Shown: positions 1 to 6,913 of the stretch, piece after piece
How positions within the stretch are numbered: position 1 is the stretch's first letter
Layout: every line of letters starts with the position of its first letter
From: Zoogloea sp041904905
GTDB taxonomy: Bacteria > Pseudomonadota > Gammaproteobacteria > Burkholderiales > Rhodocyclaceae
Reading direction: 5' to 3'
Assembly (NCBI RefSeq): GCF_041904905.1
Contig: NZ_JAYRMI010000001.1
Location: 1 to 64,000, forward strand
DNA: 64,000 bases
The notes under the pieces: model-generated
What the model saw: the letters and a program-made list of their open reading frames with translations, nothing else
The model's database searches: none
What the model was told of the DNA's origin: nothing
Translations under genes and position numbers: made by a program

Positions 1-1200
1 GGGGGGGGGCTGCTCGTGGGGGGGGGCGCGGCCGCCGTGCTGGCGGCGCTGGCGTTCATCGGCGGGGGCGACGCGGGGGCCGCGGGGCGCTACGTGACCG
101 AGACGGTCAGCCGGGGCACCTTGACGGTGACGGTGTCGGCCACCGGTACCCTGCAGCCCACCAAGTCGGTGGACGTGGGCAGCGAGCAGTCCGGCACCCT
201 GGCCACCGTGCTGGCCCAGGAGAACGACCGGGTGAAGAAGGGCCAGCTCCTGGCCCAGCTCGACACCGCCAAGCTGCGCGACGCGGTGGCCAAGAGCCGC
301 GCGGCGCTGGCAGCGGCCAACGCGGCGGTGGCCCAGGCCCGGGCGACGGTGGCCGAAGCGAAGGCGTCCCTGTCGCGGATGCGTCAGGTGGCCGAACTCT
401 CGGGGGGCAAGGTGCCGGCGCGCACCGAGCTGGAGACCGCCGAGGCGACGCTGGCCCGGGCCATCGCCAACGAGGCCAGCGCCCGGGCCGCGGTGGTGCA
501 GGCCGAGGCGGTGCTCAAGACCGACGAGACCAATCTCTCGAAGGGCACGATCCGCTCGCCGGTGGATGGTGTGGTGCTCACCCGCAAGGTGGAGCCGGGC
601 CAGACGGTGGTGGCGGCGATGACGATTCCGGTGCTGTTCACCCTGGCCGAGGATCTGGCCCGGATGGAGCTGCAGGTGAAGGTGGACGAGGCCGACGTGG
701 GCACGGTGAAGCTGGGTCAGCCGGCCAGCTTCACCGTGGCGGCGTGGCCGGGCCGCAACTTTCCGGCCACCCTTGAGCGGGTCGGGCTGGGTTCGACGAT
801 CACCGACAACGTGGTGACCTATAAAACCGTGCTCACGGTAAGCAACGACGACCTGGCCCTGCGCCCCGGGATGACCGCCACCGCCACCATCGTCACCGCC
901 CAGCGCGACAACGCCCTGCTGGTGCCCAACGCCGCACTGCGTTTCGTGCCCCCCAAGGCCGGGCCGAAGGCCGAGCGGAGCCTGGTGTCCAGCCTGCTGC
1001 CGCGCCCGCCGTCCGAGGCAAAACACGCCTCCGCCACGGCCGCCCCCGGCGCGCCGCAGGTGTGGGTGCTGGAGGGCGCCGAGCCCCGCGCGGTGCCGGT
1101 GAAGACCGGTGTGAGCAACGGGCGCTTCACCGAGATTCTGGGTGGCGAGCTGACGCCCGGCATGGCGGTGGTCACCGAATACCAGGAGGCGAAGAAATGA
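1..1200 (+). CDS. MacA-like periplasmic adaptor subunit of an ABC-type efflux system (5' end cut by window)
   Basis: HlyD/RND-family membrane-fusion protein that would bridge the inner-membrane MacB-type transporter encoded downstream and an outer-membrane channel. The frame is open to base 1, so the true start lies upstream; the first in-window start codon is GTG at 16. A glycine/alanine-rich hydrophobic anchor comes first. A biotinyl-lipoyl-like half (about residues 30-75) follows, then an Ala/Glu-rich coiled-coil hairpin (about 85-170). The second lipoyl half carries the motif SPVDGVV, and a beta-barrel region follows. The stop overlaps the ATG of the ATPase gene (ATGA), so the genes are co-translated. 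Substrate cannot be deduced; macrolide export is only the namesake activity. Confidence 0.9.
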   Translation, partial: GGGLLVGGGAAAVLAALAFIGGGDAGAAGRYVTETVSRGTLTVTVSATGTLQPTKSVDVGSEQSGTLATVLAQENDRVKKGQLLAQLDTAKLRDAVAKSRAALAAANAAVAQARATVAEAKASLSRMRQVAELSGGKVPARTELETAEATLARAIANEASARAAVVQAEAVLKTDETNLSKGTIRSPVDGVVLTRKVEPGQTVVAAMTIPVLFTLAEDLARMELQVKVDEADVGTVKLGQPASFTVAAWPGRNFPATLERVGLGSTITDNVVTYKTVLTVSNDDLALRPGMTATATIVTAQRDNALLVPNAALRFVPPKAGPKAERSLVSSLLPRPPSEAKHASATAAPGAPQVWVLEGAEPRAVPVKTGVSNGRFTEILGGELTPGMAVVTEYQEAKK

Positions 1201-1931
1201 GCGCCGCCGGCGCACCGCCGCTGATCGAGCTGACCGGCATCACCAAGACCTACGGCAGCGGGCAGGCGGCTTTCCAGGCCCTGCGGGGGGTGGATCTGGT
1301 CATCGAGGCGGGCGAGTTCGTGGCGGTGATGGGGCCGAGCGGGTCGGGAAAATCCACGGCGATGAACATCCTGGGCTGCCTGGATACGCCCACGTCGGGC
1401 GAGTACCGTTTCAGGGGCCTGCACGTGGAGGCGCTGGAGCGCAACCAGCGGGCGCTGCTGCGACGGCATTGCCTGGGTTTCGTTTTTCAGGGCTTCAACC
1501 TGCTGGCGCGCACGTCGGCCCAGGAGAACGTGGAGCTGCCGCTGCTCTACCGGGGCGAGCCGGCCGAGGCGCGCCACGCGGCGGGCCGCGCGGCCCTGGC
1601 GCGGGTGGGCCTGGCGGGCTGGGAGAGCCACACCCCGGCCGAGCTTTCCGGCGGCCAGCAGCAGCGGGTGGCCATCGCCCGGGCGATCGTCACCAACCCG
1701 CTGGTGCTGCTGGCCGACGAGCCCACCGGCAACCTAGATAGCCAGCGCAGCCACGAGATCATGGCGCTGCTGGTGGCCCTCAACCGCGACCAGGGCATCA
1801 CCGTCATCATGGTCACCCACGAGCCCGACATGGCGGGGTACGCCCGCCGGGTGGTACGATTCGTGGATGGCAAGGTGGCCAGCGACGAGCTGCGCACCGG
1901 CCTTGCCGGGGAGGCCGCGCCATGCTCCTGA
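1197..1931 (+). CDS. MacB-type ABC transporter ATP-binding protein
   Basis: Cytoplasmic ATPase of a tripartite efflux/lipoprotein-type ABC system, 244 aa. Walker A GPSGSGKS is at residues 46-53, the Q-loop region at about 95-100, the signature LSGGQQQR at 150-157, Walker B LLADEP at 171-176 and the switch His at 208. An in-frame ATG lies further upstream at 1062, but the start at 1197 gives the expected N-terminus and overlaps the stop of the adaptor gene by four bases. The permease ATG lies inside this gene's last codons (10-base overlap). Unlike E. coli MacB, ATPase and permease are separate polypeptides, as in LolD-type systems. Confidence 0.93.
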   Translation: MSAAGAPPLIELTGITKTYGSGQAAFQALRGVDLVIEAGEFVAVMGPSGSGKSTAMNILGCLDTPTSGEYRFRGLHVEALERNQRALLRRHCLGFVFQGFNLLARTSAQENVELPLLYRGEPAEARHAAGRAALARVGLAGWESHTPAELSGGQQQRVAIARAIVTNPLVLLADEPTGNLDSQRSHEIMALLVALNRDQGITVIMVTHEPDMAGYARRVVRFVDGKVASDELRTGLAGEAAPCS

Positions 1932-3130
1932 GCGCGCTGCTGCTGGCCCTGCGGGAGATCCGCCGCAACCTGATGCGCTCCTTCCTCACCGTGCTGGGGA
2001 TCGTGATCGGGGTGGCGGCGGTGATTACCATGGTGACGCTGGGCAATGGCGCCACGCGGATGGTGTCGGAGCAGATCTCGAGCCTGGGCAGCAACCTGCT
2101 GATGGTGCGGCCCGGCCAGCGCCTGGGCCCGGGACGCGACAGCGCAGGCGCGCCCAACTTCCGCAAGGCCGACGTGGAGGCGATCCGCACTCAGGTGAGC
2201 GGCCTGCAGGAGGTGGCGCCGGTGGTGGGCAGCTCGGTCACCCTGGTGGCCGGCAACAACAACTGGTCGGCGACGGTGAGCGGCACCACCAACGCCTATC
2301 TGGCGGCGGGCAACTGGAAGCTGGCGGCCGGCCGGGCCTTCCTCGACGACGAGGAGCGCGCCGGCAAGGCCGTGTGCATCGTCGGCGAGACCGTGCGGCG
2401 GGAGCTGTTCGGCAGCCGCAGCCCGCTGGGCGACGAGATCCGGGTGAAGACCTTCACCTGCCAGGTGGTGGGCCTGCTGGCCTCGAAGGGGCAGGGGGCG
2501 ATGGGCATGGATCAGGACGACATCGTGCTGATGCCCATCGGCACCGTCCAGCGGCGCATCACCGGCAGCCTGGACATCTCGACGGTGATGATCGCCCTGA
2601 AGGACGGCGCCGACACCCCGGCGGTGATGGCCCAGATCCGCGGGCTGCTGCGCGAGCGCCGCAAGCTGGCCGCGAACGACGCCGACAACTTCAACATCAT
2701 GGATACCCGCCAGATCGCCGAGACCCTGTCGGGCACCATCCGAACCATGACCGGGCTGCTTGGCGCGGTGGCGGCGGTGAGCCTGCTGGTGGGCGGCATC
2801 GGGATCATGAACATCATGCTGGTGTCGGTCACAGAGCGTACCCGGGAGATCGGCATCCGGCTGGCCATCGGCGCGCTGGAAGGCGAGGTGCTGCTGCAGT
2901 TCCTGATCGAGGCGGTGGTGCTGTCGGCCTTCGGCGGGCTGGTGGGCATCGTGCTGGCGCTGGTCACCTGCATCGGGCTCGCCGCCCTGATGCACATGCC
3001 TTTCCTCTTCAGCCCGGGCATCAACCTGCTGGCCTTCTTCTTTTCGGCGGCGATCGGCGTGGTGTTCGGTTATGTGCCGGCCCGGCGGGCGGCCCGGCTC
3101 GATCCCATCGACGCCCTGCGCCACGAGTGA
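1922..3130 (+). CDS. MacB/FtsX-type ABC transporter permease
   Basis: Inner-membrane permease of 402 aa partnering the preceding ATPase and adaptor. A single transmembrane helix near residues 19-42 precedes a large periplasmic core (MacB_PCD type, about 45-270). The C-terminal FtsX domain has three predicted helices, the first rich in the pattern GGIGIMNIMLVSV and followed by the conserved TERTREIGIRLAIGA coupling segment. Length and order match stand-alone MacB-type permeases. It is the last gene of the operon, and a strong rho-independent terminator starts 24 bases after the stop. Confidence 0.93.
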   Translation: MLLSALLLALREIRRNLMRSFLTVLGIVIGVAAVITMVTLGNGATRMVSEQISSLGSNLLMVRPGQRLGPGRDSAGAPNFRKADVEAIRTQVSGLQEVAPVVGSSVTLVAGNNNWSATVSGTTNAYLAAGNWKLAAGRAFLDDEERAGKAVCIVGETVRRELFGSRSPLGDEIRVKTFTCQVVGLLASKGQGAMGMDQDDIVLMPIGTVQRRITGSLDISTVMIALKDGADTPAVMAQIRGLLRERRKLAANDADNFNIMDTRQIAETLSGTIRTMTGLLGAVAAVSLLVGGIGIMNIMLVSVTERTREIGIRLAIGALEGEVLLQFLIEAVVLSAFGGLVGIVLALVTCIGLAALMHMPFLFSPGINLLAFFFSAAIGVVFGYVPARRAARLDPIDALRHE

Positions 3131-3154
3131 CGCAAGAAATTTTTCAATTTTGAC

Positions 3155-3180
3155 AGGAGGGCTGCGGCCCTCCTTTTTCT
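3155..3180 (+). terminator. Rho-independent terminator of the MacAB-like operon
   Basis: Perfect 8-bp stem AGGAGGGC / GCCCTCCT around the tetraloop TGCG, directly followed by a run of five T and TCTT. It lies just after the permease stop and ahead of an A/T-rich promoter region. Confidence 0.9.
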
Positions 3181-3429
3181 TGTCCCCGCCGAAACCCGCG
3201 CCGGGCTTGCGCCTGTCTTTTTGTGACGAAGCGCACGCAAGGCTTCAACATAAGGAAATTTCCTACATAATTATCGGAAACATCTAAAATAGTAAAAATA
3301 ACAAATTAAATAGAATGGTCCGTAATTCACTCAAAGCCCCGTTCGCTTGAAACCGACCATGAACCAACCGCATCGCCCCCCACGCGCCGCCGGCGCAGGC
3401 GTCGTCCAATCCTGAAGGAGGAGACCACC
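3181..3429. promoter_or_regulatory. A/T-rich leader upstream of the HD-domain gene, with a 12-bp palindrome
   Basis: This 249-base gap is strikingly A/T-rich between about 3240 and 3330 compared with its surroundings. It contains the perfect palindrome AGGAAATTTCCT at 3253-3264 and a -10-like CATAAT at 3266-3271 without a convincing -35. A strong Shine-Dalgarno (GAAGGAGGAG) sits just before the ATG at 3430. It is presumably the promoter region of the HD-domain gene; the palindrome is a candidate operator of unknown regulator. Confidence 0.4.
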
Positions 3430-4281
3430 ATGCCAACCCATCACAGTGATCTTTATCACTCGGCGCCCCTGGAGTGCGGCCGTGGCAATGATCTGGTTCT
3501 CGGGGTCGACGAACTGGGCCGGCGCCTGGAGCGGGAGCAGCGCGAGAAGGCCGACGCCCAGATCCACCTCAAGCGCCTCTCCGGCGAGGTGCAGCAGCTA
3601 CGCGCCCAGCGCGACGAGGCGGTGCGGGCGCTGGCGGTCTCGAACCAGAACGCCATGTTCCAGCTGGCGAAGGCCGCCGAGCACAAAGACGGCGAGGGCG
3701 GCCAGCACATGCGACGGATCGGCGTGATCGCGGGGATGATCGCCGAGGCCCTGGGCTGCACCGAGCAGTACTGCGAGACGATCTGCGACGCCGCCCAGCT
3801 CCACGACATCGGCAAGATCGGCATCCACGAGAGCATCCTGTCGAAGCCCGGGGCGCTGACCATCGACGAGTGGAAGCTGGTGCGCGAGCACTCGCGCATC
3901 GGCGCCGGCATCCTGTCGGCCTTTCCGTCGCCGCTGATGGACATGGCCGCCGAGATCGCGATCTCCCACCACGAGCATTTCAGCGGCGCCGGCTATCCCC
4001 TCGGGCTGGCGGGCGACGCGATCCCCCTGGCCGGGCGGATCGTGGGGCTGGCGGATTTCTTCGACTCGCTCACCATGGATCGCTGCTATCGCAAGGCGGT
4101 GTCGGACGAACAGGCGCTGGCGATGATCGTCGAGCGGCGGGGCGAGCAGTTCGACCCGCGCGTCGTCGATGCCTTCCTGTGCATTGCCGATCAGGTGATC
4201 CTGGCCCGCAACTCGATCAACGAGATCGAGGCCATCTGCGATCTGCCGGACATTCACGGCGACTGGTGGATGGCCTTCTAG
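3430..4281 (+). CDS. HD-GYP-type phosphohydrolase domain protein (candidate c-di-GMP phosphodiesterase)
   Basis: 283 aa, no signal peptide or receiver domain. Residues about 27-70 form a charged coiled coil. The HD domain follows, with metal ligands in HDIGKIG (H125, D126), a second cluster HHEHFSGAGYP at 180-190 (HHExxxGxGYP of the HD-GYP family) and ADFFDSLT at 209-216. These are the family hallmarks for hydrolysis of cyclic di-GMP to GMP; activity here is inferred. The short coiled coil in place of a receiver suggests dimerisation or partner-driven control. The excellent ribosome binding site fixes the start. Its stop overlaps that of the convergent hydrolase gene. Confidence 0.88.
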   Translation: MPTHHSDLYHSAPLECGRGNDLVLGVDELGRRLEREQREKADAQIHLKRLSGEVQQLRAQRDEAVRALAVSNQNAMFQLAKAAEHKDGEGGQHMRRIGVIAGMIAEALGCTEQYCETICDAAQLHDIGKIGIHESILSKPGALTIDEWKLVREHSRIGAGILSAFPSPLMDMAAEIAISHHEHFSGAGYPLGLAGDAIPLAGRIVGLADFFDSLTMDRCYRKAVSDEQALAMIVERRGEQFDPRVVDAFLCIADQVILARNSINEIEAICDLPDIHGDWWMAF

Positions 4282-5066
4282 GCCGATTCGCGGGCGTCGA
4301 GGATGCGCGCCACAAAGCCGGCCACGGCCTCGATCACCGCGTCGGGCTGGTCTTTGTGGGGCGAGTGGCGGCAGTCGGCCAGCTTCACCAGATCCACGTC
4401 CCGCGCCTGCCGGGCGATGCGGTCGAGCTGATCCATCGTGCCGTACTCGTCGTCTTCGCCCTGGATCGCCAGGATCGGGCAGCGGACGGCCGGCAGGTAT
4501 TCCTCGATGTTCCAGTCGCGGAAGGCCGGGCTCAGCCAGATGTCGAGCCACGACATGAACACCGAGTCCACATCCAGATGATGCTTGCCTAGGCGGGCGG
4601 GCAGGTTGGTGCTCGTCCACGCCTCGCCGGCCTGGCGGATGCCGGCGACGGTCACGTCCTCCACCAGCACGTGGGGCGCCATCGCGATCACGCCCGACAG
4701 CGCGCGGGCGGTGCCGCCGGCGTTGATGAGCGAGATGCTGCCGCCGTCGCTGTGGCCGAAGAGGAAGGGGGCTTCCAGCGCCAGGGCGTCCAGCAGCGCC
4801 GGCAGGGCCACCAGCGCCTCGTCGTGCATGTAGCGCGGCGTGCGGGCCTCGCCCCGGCGAGGGGTGGAGCGGCCGTAGCCGTAGCGGGAATACACGACGG
4901 CCTCGCAGCCGGTGGCATCGGCGATCCGCTGGGGGAAATCCCGCCACATGGAGATCGAGCCGAGCCCTTCGTGCAGGAAGACGATGGCCGGCGCGCCGGG
5001 GCGGGGGTGGGCCGAGACGAGGCGGACGATCTCCAGATCCGTGTCGTTGATGCGCAGGGTTTTCAT
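4278..5066 (-). CDS. Alpha/beta-fold hydrolase
   Basis: 262-aa cytoplasmic alpha/beta hydrolase. The oxyanion-hole segment FLHEGLGS lies near residue 30, the nucleophile elbow GHSDGG near 104-109, a candidate acid in GEDDEYG near 205 and a catalytic His in CRHSPHKDQP near 238. The layout matches the MenH/haloperoxidase-like group. The substrate cannot be told from sequence. The gene is convergent with the HD-domain gene, the stop codons overlapping by three bases, and appears monocistronic. Confidence 0.85.
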   Translation of the reverse strand: MKTLRINDTDLEIVRLVSAHPRPGAPAIVFLHEGLGSISMWRDFPQRIADATGCEAVVYSRYGYGRSTPRRGEARTPRYMHDEALVALPALLDALALEAPFLFGHSDGGSISLINAGGTARALSGVIAMAPHVLVEDVTVAGIRQAGEAWTSTNLPARLGKHHLDVDSVFMSWLDIWLSPAFRDWNIEEYLPAVRCPILAIQGEDDEYGTMDQLDRIARQARDVDLVKLADCRHSPHKDQPDAVIEAVAGFVARILDARESA

Positions 5067-5179
5067 TGTTATGGGGGCTCGACGGGGTTTGAAAGCATCG
5101 ATTATTGCCCACCGGCGGGCCGGCTCGAAGTGCGGCCGCGGACAGACTTCGACGAAATGCAGCCAATTTCATCGAAGGG

Positions 5180-5208
5180 CTTCCAATTTCTGAAAGGGTG
5201 TGTATAAT
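5180..5208 (+). promoter_or_regulatory. Sigma70-type promoter of the tRNA-Arg pair
   Basis: A perfect TATAAT occupies 5203-5208, with a weak -35 (TTCCAA, 5181-5186) 16 bases upstream. Transcription would begin near 5215, nine bases before the first tRNA. A strong -10 with a poor -35 is common for stable RNA genes. Confidence 0.6.
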
Positions 5209-5223
5209 CTCGATCTCTCAGTT

Positions 5224-5300
5224 GCGCCCGTAGCTCAGTTGGATAGAGTACTTGGCTACGAACCAAGGGGTCGTGGGTTCGAATCCTGCCGGGCGCGCCA
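5224..5300 (+). tRNA. tRNA-Arg (anticodon ACG), copy 1
   Basis: 77-nt cloverleaf. The acceptor arm is GCGCCCG/CGGGCGC, the D-loop is AGTTGGATAGA-like, the anticodon stem CTTGG/CCAAG encloses the loop CTACGAA, and the T-arm contains GTTCGAATC. The anticodon ACG is at 5258-5260; A34 is normally converted to inosine by TadA to read CGU/CGC/CGA. The CCA end is encoded. Confidence 0.97.
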
Positions 5301-5408
5301 GTTTCACCGCTGGTTTGAGACGTTGAAAACGGGTCGCTTCGATGCGGCTCTTTTCAACTGGAAGGAGGGCAAGCCTCTCCGCCGCGTTAGCGGCAAAATG
5401 TGAGTTTA

Positions 5409-5485
5409 GCGCCCGTAGCTCAGTTGGATAGAGTACTTGGCTACGAACCAAGGGGTCGTGGGTTCGAATCCTGCCGGGCGCGCCA
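5409..5485 (+). tRNA. tRNA-Arg (anticodon ACG), copy 2
   Basis: Identical over all 77 bases to the copy at 5224-5300. The two are separated by a 108-base spacer with no similarity to the gene. Both are probably transcribed together and ended by the terminator seven bases downstream. Confidence 0.97.
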
Positions 5486-5491
5486 GAACGT

Positions 5492-5525
5492 AAAAGGGAC
5501 TGCAGAAATGCAGTCCCTTTTTGCG
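5492..5525 (+). terminator. Rho-independent terminator of the tRNA-Arg operon
   Basis: Perfect 13-bp stem (5492-5504 with 5509-5521) closed by a GAAA tetraloop. The 3' arm runs into a T-rich tail. Confidence 0.9.
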
Positions 5526-5588
5526 TTTGCAGGCATTTTTGCAGCGGCATCCCTTTTCGCGCTTTTGATCTGGCTCAGTGTCATCGTC

Positions 5589-5616
5589 TTGACAATGATT
5601 ATCATTACTGTAACGC
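5589..5616 (+). promoter_or_regulatory. Fur-box-like operator overlapping a putative promoter
   Basis: The 19 bases 5591-5609 match the classical Fur consensus (GATAATGATAATCATTATC) at 15 of 19 positions and keep the ATGAT/ATCAT symmetry. A -35-like TTGACA (5589-5594) overlaps the left edge, and a poor -10 (TAACGC, 5611-5616) follows at 16-base spacing. It lies 27 bases before the outer-membrane-type protein gene, so iron-responsive repression of that gene is the natural inference. Confidence 0.65.
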
Positions 5617-5635
5617 AATCACAGGACTGAACCGG

Positions 5636-6412
5636 ATGTTGAAATGCGCTTGGCGCCTTGCCCTGGGGGTGCTGCTGGGGTGTCTGCCGGGGATGGCGGC
5701 GGCCGATCCGGAGATCATGGTCCACGAGGCCGATCTCGCCGACCGGGACGAGCTGGTCGCTTCGATCCACGCCAATCATGCCTGGCACGGGCAGCGGCGC
5801 TCCGACGACGGCACCTGGCCGGCACACCGGCTGACCTACCTGATGGCCGAGTTCGCCACCGGGCTGGCGCCGGGCTGGGAGGCGGGGCTGCATCTGCCGG
5901 TGATGCGCGGCGGCGTGGATAGCGAGGTGTCGGACAACGGGGCCTGGGGCGCGTCGGCCATCATGTTCCGGCTCAAGCACATCCGCCAGGCCGGCGAGGG
6001 GTGGTTCTACGGTTTCAACGCCGAGTACGACATCAACGCCCGTCGCTACGTGCGCGATCCGCGGGGGGCGGAGTTCCGCGGCATCGTCGGCTTCGACGGC
6101 GAGCGGGTCCGGCTGACCGCAAACCCGCACCTGATGTGGGGCTGGGGCCGCGAGGGGAGCCCCCGCTCGCCCGATCTGAACCTGGATCTGAAGGCGCTCT
6201 ACAAGGTGTCCGAGGCTTTCGCGTGGGGGGTCGAGGCGTACACCGACGGTGGGCGGGTCAATCGCCTGCGGCCGGGGGAGGGCGACCGGACGGTGTATCT
6301 GGTGACGGAGTTCGAGACGCGGGCGGGGGCGGTGCACCTGGGCGTGGGCCAGGGCTTCAAGGAGACGCCGGAGCGCTACCTGCTGAAGGGGGTGTGGACG
6401 ACGCGCTTCTGA
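5636..6412 (+). CDS. Secreted/outer-membrane beta-barrel-like protein, Fur-box associated
   Basis: 258 aa with a signal peptide (hydrophobic LALGVLLGCLPGMAAA, cleavage near residue 23). The mature part is rich in alternating aromatic/polar segments (for example WFYGFNAEYDINARRYV) and ends in a terminal Phe, typical of outer-membrane barrels. No TonB box or plug domain is visible and it is far shorter than TonB-dependent receptors. I do not recognise a named family. The upstream Fur-like site suggests a role when iron is scarce, for example as an auxiliary porin. Confidence 0.75.
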   Translation: MLKCAWRLALGVLLGCLPGMAAADPEIMVHEADLADRDELVASIHANHAWHGQRRSDDGTWPAHRLTYLMAEFATGLAPGWEAGLHLPVMRGGVDSEVSDNGAWGASAIMFRLKHIRQAGEGWFYGFNAEYDINARRYVRDPRGAEFRGIVGFDGERVRLTANPHLMWGWGREGSPRSPDLNLDLKALYKVSEAFAWGVEAYTDGGRVNRLRPGEGDRTVYLVTEFETRAGAVHLGVGQGFKETPERYLLKGVWTTRF

Positions 6413-6440
6413 GGGGCGCGAGGTCCGGGTCGGTGGCTGC

Positions 6441-6905
6441 TTACAGGAAGCGGTCGAGCATCTTCTTGCTGTGGGCGTCGAGGGCGTAGCGGTCGCGGAT
6501 CAGGAAGTGGATGCCGCGGCTGTCGGCGATGAGCAGCGCCGGGCGCACCAGTCGGCGAATGTCCTCTTCGCCCTTGAGCACCAGGCTGGTGGGGCCGCGG
6601 TCGGTGTCCACCTCCCAGGTGCTGGGGGTGGCGAAGCTGGAAACCGAGCGGATGCGCTCGATCACCGGCATGAACTCGCGGCCGGCCAGGTCGGCTTCGA
6701 GCACCTCGCGGCTGGCCGGCGACAGATCGGCGATGCGGGTGACCCAGGCGACCTCCTCGCCGTCGGCATTGACGAGGCCGATGCCTTCGGTGGGCGCGGC
6801 GATGGGGAAGGAGCGGACCGGGTTGACCTGCTGGCGGGTGCCGTCCGGCGCCACAAAGACGAGCTGGCCGAAGCTGTTGCGTTCGAGGGTGATGGCGTGG
6901 GTCAT
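6441..6905 (-). CDS. DUF1854 protein associated with cyanophycin metabolism
   Basis: 154 aa, soluble, no signal peptide. It matches the DUF1854 family by overall pattern: N-terminal FVAPDG, central PIAAPTEGI and W-V-T-R-I, C-terminal IRRLVRPALLIADSRGIHFLIRDR. The family is regularly encoded beside a dedicated ABC transporter and cyanophycin synthetases, exactly as here; its biochemical role is unknown. The gene starts 8 bases after the transporter gene, so the two form one operon. The ATG at 6905 was chosen because it gives the expected family length. Confidence 0.85.
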   Translation of the reverse strand: MTHAITLERNSFGQLVFVAPDGTRQQVNPVRSFPIAAPTEGIGLVNADGEEVAWVTRIADLSPASREVLEADLAGREFMPVIERIRSVSSFATPSTWEVDTDRGPTSLVLKGEEDIRRLVRPALLIADSRGIHFLIRDRYALDAHSKKMLDRFL

Positions 6906-6913
6906 GGCGGGCC

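Noticed and set aside
3315..3350. Eleven-codon leader peptide before the HD-domain gene
   Set aside because: No ribosome binding site, no attenuator structure and no codon bias; likely chance.
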